A stretch of 64,000 bases of DNA from Pseudomonadota bacterium. GTDB taxonomy: Bacteria; Pseudomonadota; Alphaproteobacteria; Sphingomonadales; Sphingomonadaceae. The stretch is taken from positions 29,700 to 93,699 of the forward strand of contig JAJZQN010000013.1 in the NCBI GenBank assembly GCA_021847605.1, in the 5' to 3' direction. Positions 42,269 to 53,343 of the stretch are shown one piece after another; position 1 is the stretch's first letter; each line of letters starts with the position of its first letter. The notes below the pieces were generated by a model, which saw only the letters and a list, made by a program, of their open reading frames with translations, ran no database searches and was not told the DNA's origin. A program made the position numbers and the translations under genes.

Positions 42269-44737
42269 ATGAACCTCACGGGCCAGACCAGCCTCCCCGT
42301 ACCTGCCCCGCGACAGGTCGATCCCGATATATTGGCGCGCGAGATCGTCGAACGGCTTACCTATCGCATCGGCAAAAATGCGGCTGCTGCCAAACCGCAT
42401 GATTGGCTGCACGCGGTCATCCTCGAAATTCGCGACCGGGTGATCGATGCCTGGATCGAATCGACCCAGAAAACCCATGATGAACAGGGGCGCCGGGTCT
42501 ATTATCTCAGCCTCGAATTCCTGATCGGCCGCCTGATGCGCGATGCGGCGTCCAACATGGAAATGCTGGGCGATATGCAGGCGGCACTCGACAAGCTGGG
42601 CGTGGACATCGACATCATCGCCGCGCTGGAACCGGATGCCGCGCTGGGCAATGGCGGGCTTGGTCGTCTGGCCGCCTGTTTCATGGAAAGCATGGCGACG
42701 GTGGACGTGCCGGCCTATGGCTATGGCATCCGCTATGTGAACGGCATGTTCCGGCAGGAAATCAGCGACGGCTGGCAGGTGGAGTTGCCCGAAACATGGC
42801 TGGCGCATGGCAATCCATGGGAATTCGAACGGCGCGAGGCGAGCTATGAGGTCGGCTTCGGCGGGCGCGTCGATCCGGCGGAGGGGGAAGATGCCGGGCC
42901 GCACCAGATGCACTGGAAGCCGTCGGAGCGGGTGATCGCGACGCCCTATGACACGCCGATCGCCGGCTGGCGGGGCAAGCGCGTCAATACGCTGCGCCTG
43001 TGGGAAGCGCAGCCGATCGATCCGATCCTGCTCGACAAGTTCAACGCCGGCGATCATCTGGGCGCCCTGTCCGAAAGCAATCGTGCCGAAGCGCTGACCC
43101 GCGTCCTCTATCCGGCGGACAGTTCCCCGGCGGGGCAGGAATTGCGCCTGCGGCAGGAATATTTCTTTTCCGCCGCTTCGCTTCAGGACATCGTGCGGCG
43201 TCATATTCAATATTTCGATACGGTTCAGACCCTGCCCGACAAGGCAGCGATTCAGCTCAATGACACGCATCCCGCCGTTGCCGTGGCGGAACTCATGCGG
43301 ATCATGCTGGACGATCACGGTCTCGATTTTGACGAGGCGTGGGACATCACCCGCCGCACCTTCAGCTACACCAACCACACCTTGCTGCCCGAGGCGCTTG
43401 AAAGCTGGCCGGTGCCTTTGTTCGAGCGACTGCTGCCCCGGCACATGCAGATCGTCTACGCTGTCAACAGCCGCCTGCTCGCCGAAGCGCGCCGCACCGG
43501 CCAGTTTGACGATGGTGCGATCGGCGCCATATCCCTGATCGACGAAGGTGGGGAGCGGCGCGTTCGCATGGGCAATCTGGCCTTTGCCGGGTCGCACAGC
43601 GTCAATGGCGTGTCGGCGCTGCATACCGACCTGATGAAGGTCACGGTCTTTGCCGACCTCCACAAACTTTACCCCACGCGGATCAACAACAAGACCAACG
43701 GCGTCACCTATCGACGCTGGCTGATGCAGTGCAATCCGGGGCTGTTCGGCCTGATCCGTGAAGCGATCGGCGACAGGTTCATGGACGATGCGGAGGCGTT
43801 GCGCGACCTTGATCCCTTCGCCGACGACAGCGCGTTTCAGCAGAAGTTTCTGGACGTCAAGCGCGCGAACAAGGCAGCCTTGTCCGACCTGCTGCGCAAG
43901 CGGATCAACGCCCGCATCGATCCCGCCGCCCTGTTCGACATTCAGATCAAGCGCATCCACGAATATAAGCGCCAACTGCTCAACATCGTGGAGGCGGTGT
44001 CGCTCTACGACCAGATACGCTCCCACCCGGAAAAGGACTGGATACCGCGCGTCAAATTGTTCGGCGGCAAGGCAGCGCCCAGCTATCACAACGCCAAGCT
44101 GATCATCAAACTGGCCAATGACGTCGCCCGCGCGGTCAATCATGACCCGGCGGTGCAGGGCATGCTGAAGGTCCAGTTCGTACCCAATTATAATGTTTCC
44201 ATGGCCGAAATGATGATCCCGGCCGCCGACCTGTCGGAACAGATTTCGACCGCCGGCATGGAGGCGTCCGGCACCGGCAACATGAAATTCGCGGTCAACG
44301 GCGCGCTGACCATCGGTACGCTGGACGGCGCCAATGTGGAGATGCGCGACCATGTGGGCGAGGATAATATCATCATCTTCGGCCTCACCGCGCAGGAGGT
44401 GAATGACAAGCGCGCCAATGGCTATGCACCCCGCGACATGATCGACGGCAGCAGGGAATTGGGGCAGGCATTGAACGCGATTGCCAGTGGCGTGTTCTCC
44501 CCGGATGACCCGGATCGCTACAAAGGCCTTATTCAGGGCATTTACGACCATGACTGGTTCATGCTGGCGGCTGATTTCGACAGCTATTCCGCGGCTCAGC
44601 GTCATGTCGACACGATCTGGCGGGACGAGGCGCTCTGGGCCAAGAAGGCGATCCACAATGTCGCCCGCATGGGCTGGTTCTCGTCGGATCGCACCATCCG
44701 CGAATATGCGGCCGACATCTGGCACATCCCTTCATGA
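42269..44737 (+). CDS. glgP: Glycogen/starch/alpha-glucan phosphorylase
   Basis: VYYLSLEFLIGRLM, LGNGGLGRLAACFMES, EASGTGNMKFAVNGALTIGTLDGANVE. Confidence 0.97.
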   Translation: MNLTGQTSLPVPAPRQVDPDILAREIVERLTYRIGKNAAAAKPHDWLHAVILEIRDRVIDAWIESTQKTHDEQGRRVYYLSLEFLIGRLMRDAASNMEMLGDMQAALDKLGVDIDIIAALEPDAALGNGGLGRLAACFMESMATVDVPAYGYGIRYVNGMFRQEISDGWQVELPETWLAHGNPWEFERREASYEVGFGGRVDPAEGEDAGPHQMHWKPSERVIATPYDTPIAGWRGKRVNTLRLWEAQPIDPILLDKFNAGDHLGALSESNRAEALTRVLYPADSSPAGQELRLRQEYFFSAASLQDIVRRHIQYFDTVQTLPDKAAIQLNDTHPAVAVAELMRIMLDDHGLDFDEAWDITRRTFSYTNHTLLPEALESWPVPLFERLLPRHMQIVYAVNSRLLAEARRTGQFDDGAIGAISLIDEGGERRVRMGNLAFAGSHSVNGVSALHTDLMKVTVFADLHKLYPTRINNKTNGVTYRRWLMQCNPGLFGLIREAIGDRFMDDAEALRDLDPFADDSAFQQKFLDVKRANKAALSDLLRKRINARIDPAALFDIQIKRIHEYKRQLLNIVEAVSLYDQIRSHPEKDWIPRVKLFGGKAAPSYHNAKLIIKLANDVARAVNHDPAVQGMLKVQFVPNYNVSMAEMMIPAADLSEQISTAGMEASGTGNMKFAVNGALTIGTLDGANVEMRDHVGEDNIIIFGLTAQEVNDKRANGYAPRDMIDGSRELGQALNAIASGVFSPDDPDRYKGLIQGIYDHDWFMLAADFDSYSAAQRHVDTIWRDEALWAKKAIHNVARMGWFSSDRTIREYAADIWHIPS

Positions 44738-44755
44738 TCTCAGAAGAGGCGTAGG

Positions 44756-46933
44756 GTGATGCTGACGCCGGAACGGATCGACCGGCTGGTCCGGGGACAG
44801 GACGATGATCCCTTCGCCACGCTGGGCGTTCACCCGGCGGGCGCTTCCGGGGCGGGCGGGGGATTTACCGCCTGCGTCCTGTTGCCCGAAGCCATTCGGG
44901 TCGAAGCGCATAATCTGGACGGAAAGCCGGTCGGGGAACTGACGCGACAGCATCCCGACGGCCTGTTCCATGGCAAGGTCGCGATCCGCAAGCGGCAACC
45001 GCTTCGTTACATCGCCACCTATGCCGACGGTGCCACTTACTCGCTGCTCGATCCCTATGGTTTCGGACCGGTGCTGGGTCCGATGGACGATCATTATTTC
45101 GCCGAAGGATCGCACGGTCGCCTGTTCGACAAGCTGGGCGCGCATGTCATCCGGCATGAAGGGGTAGAGGGTACGCATTTCGCCCTGTGGGCGCCCAATG
45201 CCCGCCGCGTGTCGGTGGTGGGCGACTTTAACCGGTGGGACGGACGGCGAGGGGCCATGCGTCACCGCGTCGATGCGGGGGTATGGGAAATCTTCCTTCC
45301 CGAAGTCGGATCGGGCGCCGCCTATAAATATGAAATCGTCGGGCCGGATGGCGCGGTTCTTCCGCTCAAGGCCGATCCCTATGCCTTCCAATCGGAATTG
45401 CGCCCCTCCACGGCATCGATCGTGGCGTCGCCGCCAGCGCATGATTGGGGCGATGCGCGTCATCGCGACCATTGGGCCAGGGCGGATGCCCGCCGCGAAC
45501 CCGTCTCCATTTACGAGGTTCACGCCGGTTCCTGGCAACGGGACGAACAGGGCGATTTCCTGACATGGGATGCCCTTGCCAATCGCCTGATCCCCTATGT
45601 CGTCGGCATGGGATTCACCCATATCGAATTTCTGCCGATCAGCGAATATCCCTATGATCCCAGTTGGGGGTATCAAACGCTGGGCCTCTATTCTCCCACG
45701 GCGCGGTTCGGTGATCCGGCGGGGTTTGCGCGCTTCGTCGACGGGGCGCATCGGGCGGGGATCGGCGTTATTCTGGACTGGGTTCCGGCCCATTTCCCGA
45801 CCGACGAACATGGGCTGGCGCGCTTCGACGGCACAGCTCTTTATGAACATGAAGATCCGCGCAAGGGATTCCATCCCGACTGGAACACCGCCATCTATAA
45901 TTTCGGCCGGCGGGAGGTCGCGCAGTTTCTGGTGAATAACGCACTATTCTGGGCCGAACGCTATCATGTGGACGGCCTGCGCGTCGATGCCGTCGCATCC
46001 ATGCTCTACCTCGATTATTCCCGCGAGGCCGGGGAATGGGTTCCCAACGAACATGGCGGGCGGGAGAATGTGGAGGCGGTCGCCTTCCTTCAGCAGATGA
46101 ACCGGGCGCTCTATGGCGCGCAGGCCGGCGTCATGACCATCGCGGAGGAATCCACCAGCTGGCCCAAGGTTTCTCATCCGGTCGATGCCGGTGGGCTGGG
46201 TTTCGGCTTCAAATGGAATATGGGCTTCATGCACGACACGCTGCGTTATTTGCAGCGTGATCCGGTGCATCGCGTCCACCATCATGACGACATCACCTTC
46301 GGCCTGCTCTATGCCTTCACCGAAAATTTCGTGCTGGCGCTCAGCCATGATGAGGTGGTGCATGGCAAATCCTCCCTCCTGCATAAAATGGCCGGAGACG
46401 ACTGCCAGAAATTCGCGACCCTGCGCGCCTATTACGGATTGATGTGGGGCTATCCGGGCAAGAAACTGTTGTTCATGGGCCAGGAATTTGCGCAGCGCGC
46501 CGAATGGAATGAGGGGCAGGCGCTGGACTGGCATCTGCTGGATCATCACCCGCATGTGGGGGTGCAGCGTCTGGTGGCTGACCTCAACCATCTCTATCGT
46601 GAACGGCCCGCCCTCCACGCCCGCGATTGCGAGGCGGAAGGGTTCGAATGGGTGCTGGTCGATGGTGCGGCCGATTCCGTCTTCGCCTGGCAACGGCGTA
46701 CGCCCGGTGCGCCGCCGATCGTCGTGATCAGCCATTTCACGCCGCTGCTGCGCCATGGCTATCGCATGCGCCTGCCATCGGGGGGGCGTTGGCGCGAACG
46801 GTTGAACAGCGACGCACTGGATTATGGCGGCAGCGGCGCGGGCAATATGGGCGTGGTCGAGGCGGACGAAGCCGGGTGGGCGAATATCACCCTGCCGCCT
46901 CTGTCCACCCTGATGCTCGAACTGGAAACATAA
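44756..46933 (+). CDS. glgB: 1,4-alpha-glucan branching enzyme
   Basis: [65 protein letters not shown]. Confidence 0.97.
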   Translation: MMLTPERIDRLVRGQDDDPFATLGVHPAGASGAGGGFTACVLLPEAIRVEAHNLDGKPVGELTRQHPDGLFHGKVAIRKRQPLRYIATYADGATYSLLDPYGFGPVLGPMDDHYFAEGSHGRLFDKLGAHVIRHEGVEGTHFALWAPNARRVSVVGDFNRWDGRRGAMRHRVDAGVWEIFLPEVGSGAAYKYEIVGPDGAVLPLKADPYAFQSELRPSTASIVASPPAHDWGDARHRDHWARADARREPVSIYEVHAGSWQRDEQGDFLTWDALANRLIPYVVGMGFTHIEFLPISEYPYDPSWGYQTLGLYSPTARFGDPAGFARFVDGAHRAGIGVILDWVPAHFPTDEHGLARFDGTALYEHEDPRKGFHPDWNTAIYNFGRREVAQFLVNNALFWAERYHVDGLRVDAVASMLYLDYSREAGEWVPNEHGGRENVEAVAFLQQMNRALYGAQAGVMTIAEESTSWPKVSHPVDAGGLGFGFKWNMGFMHDTLRYLQRDPVHRVHHHDDITFGLLYAFTENFVLALSHDEVVHGKSSLLHKMAGDDCQKFATLRAYYGLMWGYPGKKLLFMGQEFAQRAEWNEGQALDWHLLDHHPHVGVQRLVADLNHLYRERPALHARDCEAEGFEWVLVDGAADSVFAWQRRTPGAPPIVVISHFTPLLRHGYRMRLPSGGRWRERLNSDALDYGGSGAGNMGVVEADEAGWANITLPPLSTLMLELET

Positions 46934-46982
46934 AGGCGGCCTGAGCAGGCTGAACGCGGCAAAGGATAAGGAGAGGTCGATA

Positions 46983-48242
46983 ATGCAGACAAGAACACAG
47001 CCCCTTGCGCGCGATGCCATGGCCTATGTGCTGGCGGGCGGGCGGGGCAGCCGGCTGGCGGAACTGACCGACCGGCGCGCAAAGCCAGCGGTGCATTTTG
47101 GCGGCAAGGCGCGGATCATCGATTTCGCCCTTTCCAACGCGCTTAACAGCGGCGTGCGCCGCATCGGTGTCGCCACCCAATATAAGGCGCATTCGCTGAT
47201 CCGGCATTTGCAGCGCGGATGGAATTTCCTGCGGCCCGAACGCAATGAGAGTTTCGACATCCTCCCCGCCAGCCAGCGCGTGTCGGAAAGCCAGTGGTAT
47301 GAGGGGACGGCCGACGCCGTTTTCCAGAATATCGACATTATCGAAAGCTATGCGCCCGAATATATCGTCCTGCTGGCGGGCGATCATGTCTATAAAATGG
47401 ACTATGAACTCATGCTGCAACAGCATGTGGACAGCGGCGCTGACGTGACGGTTGGCTGTATGGAAGTGCCACGCATGGAAGCGGTCGGCTTTGGCGTGAT
47501 GCATGTGGATGAACAGGACGTCATCACCGACTTTGTCGAAAAGCCCAAAAACCCGCCGGCGATCCCCGGACAGCCGGACATGGCGCTGGCGTCGATGGGC
47601 ATTTATGTGTTCCACACCCGCTTTCTGATCCAGCAGCTATGGCGGGACGCCGACGACCGGGACAGCAAGCGCGACTTTGGCGGCGACATCATCCCCTATA
47701 TCGTGAAACATGGCAAAGCGGTCGCGCATCGCTTTTCCAGCAGTTGCGTTCGCGCGGAAAGCGAACTGGTCCCCTATTGGCGCGATGTCGGCACGATCGA
47801 CGCCTATTGGCAGGCGAATATCGACCTGACCGATGTCGTCCCCTCACTTGACCTTTACGACCGTAGCTGGCCGCTATGGACCTATTCGGAAGTCACGCCG
47901 CCTGCCAAATTCGTCCATAATGAAGATGGCCGTCGCGGTTCCGCCACCTCGTCTCTGGTTGCGGGCGGATGCATCGTGTCAGGTTCCTCGCTGCATCGCA
48001 GCCTGCTCTTCTCGGGTGTTCGCACGCATAGTTTCTCGTCGGTGACGGAAAGCATCATCATGCCCAATTGCGAAATCGGGCGCGGTGCGCGCCTGCATAA
48101 ATGCGTGGTGGATTCCGGCATCGTTATTCCAGAGGGGCTGATCGTCGGCGAAAATCCCGACTATGATGGTCAGCGTTTCCGCAGGACCGACAGCGGCGTG
48201 TGCCTGATCACGCAGGCGATGATTGACAGGTTGGCGGAATAG
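46983..48242 (+). CDS. glgC: Glucose-1-phosphate adenylyltransferase
   Basis: [63 protein letters not shown]. Confidence 0.97.
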   Translation: MQTRTQPLARDAMAYVLAGGRGSRLAELTDRRAKPAVHFGGKARIIDFALSNALNSGVRRIGVATQYKAHSLIRHLQRGWNFLRPERNESFDILPASQRVSESQWYEGTADAVFQNIDIIESYAPEYIVLLAGDHVYKMDYELMLQQHVDSGADVTVGCMEVPRMEAVGFGVMHVDEQDVITDFVEKPKNPPAIPGQPDMALASMGIYVFHTRFLIQQLWRDADDRDSKRDFGGDIIPYIVKHGKAVAHRFSSSCVRAESELVPYWRDVGTIDAYWQANIDLTDVVPSLDLYDRSWPLWTYSEVTPPAKFVHNEDGRRGSATSSLVAGGCIVSGSSLHRSLLFSGVRTHSFSSVTESIIMPNCEIGRGARLHKCVVDSGIVIPEGLIVGENPDYDGQRFRRTDSGVCLITQAMIDRLAE

Positions 48243-48385
48243 GGAAATCGGGTTGGCGGGTGCCGGTGATTTGTAACTGTCCTACAGGATTGGCGGTATA
48301 GGATTATCATTCCCGATGGCCCCGTCCCCCTTTTTGCCTTCATCCTTCTACTTTTCGATAATGTCGCGTCCCGGACATGAAATGA

Positions 48386-48417
48386 CAAAATTACCGGGAA
48401 ATATGGGAAGCTAAGCC
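48386..48417 (+). repeat. 32-bp interspersed repeat, copy 2, in the glgC-glgA gap
   Basis: CAAAATTACCGGGAAATATGGGAAGCTAAGCC; 30/32 identical to 2939..2970. Confidence 0.8.
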
Positions 48418-48487
48418 AGCGAACTCCAACAAAAGGCCATGTTGAACCGCCCCCTATCATGGCCTGATAAAGGTGAACGAATATCTC

Positions 48488-49930
48488 ATGAAGCTCCTGT
48501 CGATCGCGTCTGAAATCTACCCCCTGATCAAGACGGGGGGGCTGGCCGACGTGGTTGGTGCGCTGCCGGGCGCCTTGACGGGGGAGGGCGTGGAAACCCG
48601 TACATTGGTGCCGGGCTATCCGGCGGTGATTGCGCATCTGGGCAAGGCAAAGATCCTCAAGCGCTACGACGCGCTTTTCGGTGTCCGCGCGACCCTTTTG
48701 TCGGCGAAGGTCGATGGACTGGACCTGTTCGTTCTGAATGCGGCCGATTTCTTCGCGCGTCCCGGCGGCCCTTATGGCGACGCGACCGGAAACGACTGGA
48801 CCGACAACTGGCGCCGCTTTGCCGCTTTGTCCCGCGTCGGCGCAGACATTGCGGAGGGTGCTGTTAAGGGATGGCGGCCGGATGTCGTCCATGTTCACGA
48901 CTGGCAGGCGGCAATGACGGCGGCCTATATGCGCTTTGGCCCGGCGCATTCCGTGCCAAAGGTCGTGACGATCCATAATCTCGCCTTTCAGGGGCGCTTC
49001 GACGCAGAGATTTTCGGCGAACTGGGCCTGCCGCCCGAAGCATGGGGCGTCGACGGCGTCGAATATTATGGCGGCACCGGCTATCTGAAGGCGGGTCTGG
49101 TGTCGGCCGATGCGATCACGACGGTCAGCCCCACCTATGCGGAGGAAATCCGCTCCCCCGTCCATGGCATGGGGCTGGATGGCCTGATCAACGGTCGGGT
49201 CGACCGTCTGCACGGCATATTGAACGGCGTCGATACCGACATCTGGAATCCGGCTGCCGATCCGTCGATCCCGCGCACATATAGCGGGCGGGCGCTATCG
49301 GGACGAATCGCCAATCGCATCGCGCTCGAAAAATGCTTCGGCCTCGACCATGACGATGCGCCATTGTTCATCATCGTCAGTCGTCTGACCTGGCAAAAGG
49401 GCATGGACCTGATGATCGACGCGATGGATCATCTGGTGGCTCTGGGTGGTAAGCTGGCGCTGCTGGGGTCTGGCGATCATCCGCTGGAGGGCGCATTTCC
49501 GGGTGCGGCGGACCGGCATCGCGGCCGGGTCGGCGTACAGATCGGCTATGACGAGGGGCTATCCCATCTGATGCAGGCGGGCGGGGACGCCATATTGATC
49601 CCCTCACGCTTCGAACCCTGTGGCCTGACGCAGCTATATGGACTGCGCTATGGCTGTCTGCCGGTGGTGGCGCGGGTCGGTGGACTGGCCGACACGGTGA
49701 TCGACGCCAATGAGGCGGCGGTGAATGCCGGAGCGGCCACCGGGATAGTCTTCGCCCCATCCGACCCGCTCGCATTGCATGGCGCGATTGGGCGGGCGGT
49801 TCGGCTGCATGGTGACAAGTCGGCGTGGCAGGCGATGCAGCGCGCGGCGATGCGGGCCGACGTTTCCTGGTCGCAAAGCGCGGCGCGCTATGCTGCCCTC
49901 TATCGCGATCTGTTGGCACAGGTTCGGTGA
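48488..49930 (+). CDS. glgA: Glycogen synthase (ADP-glucose)
   Basis: MKLLSIASEIYPLIKTGGLADVVGALPGAL, HVHDWQAAM, PSRFEPCGLTQLYGLRYG. Confidence 0.97.
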   Translation: MKLLSIASEIYPLIKTGGLADVVGALPGALTGEGVETRTLVPGYPAVIAHLGKAKILKRYDALFGVRATLLSAKVDGLDLFVLNAADFFARPGGPYGDATGNDWTDNWRRFAALSRVGADIAEGAVKGWRPDVVHVHDWQAAMTAAYMRFGPAHSVPKVVTIHNLAFQGRFDAEIFGELGLPPEAWGVDGVEYYGGTGYLKAGLVSADAITTVSPTYAEEIRSPVHGMGLDGLINGRVDRLHGILNGVDTDIWNPAADPSIPRTYSGRALSGRIANRIALEKCFGLDHDDAPLFIIVSRLTWQKGMDLMIDAMDHLVALGGKLALLGSGDHPLEGAFPGAADRHRGRVGVQIGYDEGLSHLMQAGGDAILIPSRFEPCGLTQLYGLRYGCLPVVARVGGLADTVIDANEAAVNAGAATGIVFAPSDPLALHGAIGRAVRLHGDKSAWQAMQRAAMRADVSWSQSAARYAALYRDLLAQVR

Positions 49931-51825
49931 GCGTCGAACTGACACCGGATGGCGCCTGTTTTCGCGTCTGGGCGCCGGAAGCAAGCCAGCTATGGCTTTG
50001 CCTGTTCGACGAACTGGATCGTGAACGGCGTTTGGCCATGGTGTCCGGCGACGATGGTTTCTGGAGCGTGGCGGCGCCGGGTGTCGGTGCTGGCACGCAT
50101 TATGGCTATCGCGCCGATGGCGTTTATGATCCCGTGAACGGGCTGTGGTTCGATCCGGACAAGCTGTTGCTCGATCCTTATGCGACACAGATCGACCGGC
50201 CCTTCGCCTATGATGCCGTGCTGGCCGCGCCACAGGGGCAAGGCGAAGATACGGCGCCGTTCATGCCAAAAGGCGTCGTGGTTGCGCCATTGGCGCCGAT
50301 AGCGGTGGAAGCGGCTCGATTTCAGCCGGGCGGTCTTATCTATGAACTGCATGTTCGCGGTTTCACCATGCTGCACCCGGATATTCCGTCCGACATGCGC
50401 GGAACGATTGCGGCCTTGGCGCATCCGGCGGTGCTTGCGCATCTTAAGGCTCTGCATGTGTCGGCGGTCGAATTGATGCCGATTAACGCCTGGATCGACG
50501 AACGGCATCTGGGACCGCTCGGCCTCACCAACTATTGGGGCTATAATCCGGTCAACTGGTTCGCTCTCGATCCGCGACTGGCGCCCGGCGGCATGGCCGA
50601 ATTGCGGGCGACAGTGGCGGCGCTTCATGCCGAAGGGATCGGCGTGATCCTCGACATGGTCTATAATCATGATGGGGAAAGCGACGCATCGGGACCGACG
50701 CTCTCGCTACGCGGCCTCAATGCGCGTGATTATTTCCGCCATGAACCGGACGGACGACTGATCAACGATACCGGCACCGGCAATAGTATCGCGTGCAATC
50801 ACCCCAATGTACGGCGCCTGATCCTCGATTCGCTGCGTCATTTCGTGACGCAGGCGGGCGTGGATGGCTTTCGCTTCGATCTTGGGCCTGCGCTGGGGCG
50901 TATGCCCGATGGCTTCGATCCAAACGCCCCCCTGTTACAGGAAATGCGGTCCGATCCTGTCCTTGCCGACCGTATCATGATCGCCGAGCCATGGGATATT
51001 GGCCCCGGCGGCTATCAACTGGGACGGTTCGGCGAAGGCTGGCTGGAATGGAACGACCGGTATCGGGACGATATGCGGCGTTTCTGGCGGGGGGATGCGG
51101 GCATGATCGGCGTGTTTGCCACGCGACTGGCGGGATCGTCCGACATTTTTGATGGCGATGCGACGCGCAGCGTCAATTTTCTGGCGGCGCATGACGGCTT
51201 CACTCTGGCCGATCTGGTTGCCTTCGAACATCGGCATAATGAAGCCAATGGCGAAGATAATCGCGACGGCCATGGCGAAAATTTCTCGTGGAATAATGGT
51301 GTCGAGGGCGCGAGCGATGCCCCTTGCGTCATCGCTAACCGACGCCGCGATGTCATGGTGCTGCTGACGACGCTTTTCTGTTCGCGCGGCACGATCATGC
51401 TGACGGCCGGGGATGAATTTGGTCGTACGCAGCGCGGCAATAATAATGCCTATGCGCAGGATAATGCCATCGGCTGGGTCGATTGGGATGGACGCGACCG
51501 CGCGTTGGAATCGCACGCCTTTGCGATGGCGGACCTGCGAATGCGGCGGGACTGCATACGCAATCCGGCCTCTATCAAGGATGGCGCTGTATCATGGCTG
51601 GATGAAAAGGGTGGGCCGTTGACGCCTGCTCAATGGGAAGAACGGGGGCGACGCCGCCTGATGCTGCATTATCCGCAGGATGGGCTGGTGCTATGCCTGA
51701 ATGGCGGCGATGATGCGTGTGATTTCCGGTTGCCCGATGGCCAGATCGTGCCTGTAGCACATAAAAGCCTGCTCCCCGTTGAAGGGGTGGTGAGTCCAGC
51801 TGGGCTCGAACCAGCGACCTACTGA
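49927..51825 (+). CDS. glgX: Glycogen debranching enzyme (GTG start overlapping the glgA stop)
   Basis: YELHVRGFTMLHPDIP, GVILDMVYNHDGES, GFRFDLGPALGR; the C-terminal 13 residues are encoded across the antisense tRNA-Lys 3' half. Confidence 0.93.
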   Translation: MSVELTPDGACFRVWAPEASQLWLCLFDELDRERRLAMVSGDDGFWSVAAPGVGAGTHYGYRADGVYDPVNGLWFDPDKLLLDPYATQIDRPFAYDAVLAAPQGQGEDTAPFMPKGVVVAPLAPIAVEAARFQPGGLIYELHVRGFTMLHPDIPSDMRGTIAALAHPAVLAHLKALHVSAVELMPINAWIDERHLGPLGLTNYWGYNPVNWFALDPRLAPGGMAELRATVAALHAEGIGVILDMVYNHDGESDASGPTLSLRGLNARDYFRHEPDGRLINDTGTGNSIACNHPNVRRLILDSLRHFVTQAGVDGFRFDLGPALGRMPDGFDPNAPLLQEMRSDPVLADRIMIAEPWDIGPGGYQLGRFGEGWLEWNDRYRDDMRRFWRGDAGMIGVFATRLAGSSDIFDGDATRSVNFLAAHDGFTLADLVAFEHRHNEANGEDNRDGHGENFSWNNGVEGASDAPCVIANRRRDVMVLLTTLFCSRGTIMLTAGDEFGRTQRGNNNAYAQDNAIGWVDWDGRDRALESHAFAMADLRMRRDCIRNPASIKDGAVSWLDEKGGPLTPAQWEERGRRRLMLHYPQDGLVLCLNGGDDACDFRLPDGQIVPVAHKSLLPVEGVVSPAGLEPATY

Positions 51826-51838
51826 TTAAAAGTCGGTA
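51788..51838 (-). other. Displaced 3' half of tRNA-Lys(UUU): attachment-site remnant at the left prophage boundary
   Basis: Reverse complement CTTTTAATCAGTAGGTCGCTGGTTCGAGCCCAGCTGGACTCACCA = anticodon loop to CCA; no 5' half follows. Confidence 0.88.
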
Positions 51839-51873
51839 GATTATCCCTATTTTTCAACGAATATTTCTACATG

Positions 51874-52371
51874 TTACACGTTCTGTTCACGGATGGCTAC
51901 CTGCTGGGTTGCGGCATTTGTAGAAATGACCGCCACGTCAGTAGGCGAGGGGGTGTGGCTACTGATTTTTGACTGATTTTTGAGCGGGAAGATGTCGCAA
52001 TATTCGTCGCGCGGCGGGCGAGGGTGCTGGACCAACTTCGGCGCCGGTTTCGGCTGGGGCAGGGCGGGTACCTTGCCGTCAAAAGTAAACAGCGCCACCG
52101 CGCCGAACGTGTCCGGGCATTTGAACGCGGCCCGTGCGAGCGATGCGAATGCGGCTGGATGGGCGATACCATCGGCCAACACATAGCCGATCTGCACACC
52201 CCTATCTGAATAGACGCCGATCGCGCGTCGGCCGGACACGCGGGTCCGCTCCAACCGCAGCGACAGCTCCTCACCTGGTCGACAGAGATCAATCTCCGCT
52301 TGACGATCCCGGCCACGCTGGCCGCCGAATAGCGCGCCGATGATCGGGATGAGGGTGGGTTCTGAGAACAT
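51874..52371 (-). CDS. Hypothetical protein, possible HIRAN-like domain
   Basis: RQAEIDLCRPGEELSLRLERTRVSGRRAIGVYSDRGVQIGYVLADGI resembles the HIRAN pattern GE-x-L-x-L ... AIxVy ... xxIGYv. Confidence 0.55.
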   Translation of the reverse strand: MFSEPTLIPIIGALFGGQRGRDRQAEIDLCRPGEELSLRLERTRVSGRRAIGVYSDRGVQIGYVLADGIAHPAAFASLARAAFKCPDTFGAVALFTFDGKVPALPQPKPAPKLVQHPRPPRDEYCDIFPLKNQSKISSHTPSPTDVAVISTNAATQQVAIREQNV

Positions 52372-52500
52372 AGGGTGAATATATAGCTCCTGGCATTTGC
52401 AGACAACAGCCTTCCAAGCTACACACAATCCAGCATTTCTGCGCCTTTCGCTGTAAAAATTTCGGCTGAAGATTTCCGAATTGTGGCAGCATAATGCTGC

Positions 52501-52701
52501 TCATGATGGGGGCTCGAACTTGGCCGCCAACTGCCTAAACAATTGTGCGCGGCGCAGATGTTGGCCGATCAGTTCAGGTGAATCTCGACGCTTTATAGCC
52601 TTGTCTGCCGCAGCCTGCTCTTCCGCCGCTTGCTTCATCATGCGCGAATATTCGGCCTTGCGATCTATCATCGCCTTCTCCGAGCCACCTTGCCTGATCA
52701 T
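52501..52701 (-). CDS. Small charged hypothetical protein
   Basis: 66 aa helical, MIRQGGSEKAMIDRKAEYSRMMKQAAEEQAAADKAIKRRDSPELIGQHLRRAQLFRQLAAKFEPPS. Confidence 0.5.
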   Translation of the reverse strand: MIRQGGSEKAMIDRKAEYSRMMKQAAEEQAAADKAIKRRDSPELIGQHLRRAQLFRQLAAKFEPPS

Positions 52702-52840
52702 CGCTGGCGCTTAGGCGCCATGCAAATACGCGCGCCCTCTTCGATGATCTGCGATGACCGTCTTAAAGCAAAACTCGTTCGTCGCCTTAATCCAGATTAG
52801 CGCATATCTTGCAGCGCGATTGGTTGAAGGCGCCCCCCCC

Positions 52841-53116
52841 CTAAAATAGCGCTTCACTGCCCACAATGGCTATGAATATAGCGGCACTTATCCCGGCCCC
52901 ACCGCCAACTATCAGTGGGTGATTTGCCATTCTGGCAAAAATCGATGACCCCCGATCATTCCCGGTGTCGCATCCTAACAACCATTCGTTGGCGTACTCA
53001 AGTCGCTGGCCCGTATAGTGCCCTTCCGCAATACGCACGCGGACCACATCTTCCCCAACATTGTAGAATTGGTGAAATTCATGCGATCTGATGGGCTCAC
53101 GTGGACGTAGCTTCAT
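52841..53116 (-). CDS. Small hypothetical protein with C-terminal TM segment
   Basis: 91 aa; PLIVGGGAGISAAIFIAIVGSEALF tail. Confidence 0.55.
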   Translation of the reverse strand: MKLRPREPIRSHEFHQFYNVGEDVVRVRIAEGHYTGQRLEYANEWLLGCDTGNDRGSSIFARMANHPLIVGGGAGISAAIFIAIVGSEALF

Positions 53117-53343
53117 ACTGTGACCTGCGAATCATGGTTAATCATCAATAAATGATTGACCAGGCGAAGGGAACAGAAGTGCGCCCAACGGACGAAGGGG
53201 ATCGTCCGGACAACTCTCGCGAGCGCCGGTAGGCAACTCAAAATTTGATGTCTGTTTGTTGGACGAGGCTGACGCGGGATCGTTAAGGTTTAAGCCACAA
53301 CAAAAGCGTAGACCAACGCATTGGGTCAAAAGAGAGAAAAACA

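Noticed and set aside
42236-44725. 829 aa minus-strand ORF opposite glgP
   Set aside because: Shadow ORF mirroring almost the whole glgP frame; composition is low-complexity, R/H/D-rich reverse-frame text.
49927-51825. glgX as a gene truncated by prophage integration
   Set aside because: The tRNA 3' fragment is on the chromosomal side of the crossover, so the same glgX stop should exist in the uninfected chromosome; an unusual C-terminus rather than an integration-made truncation.
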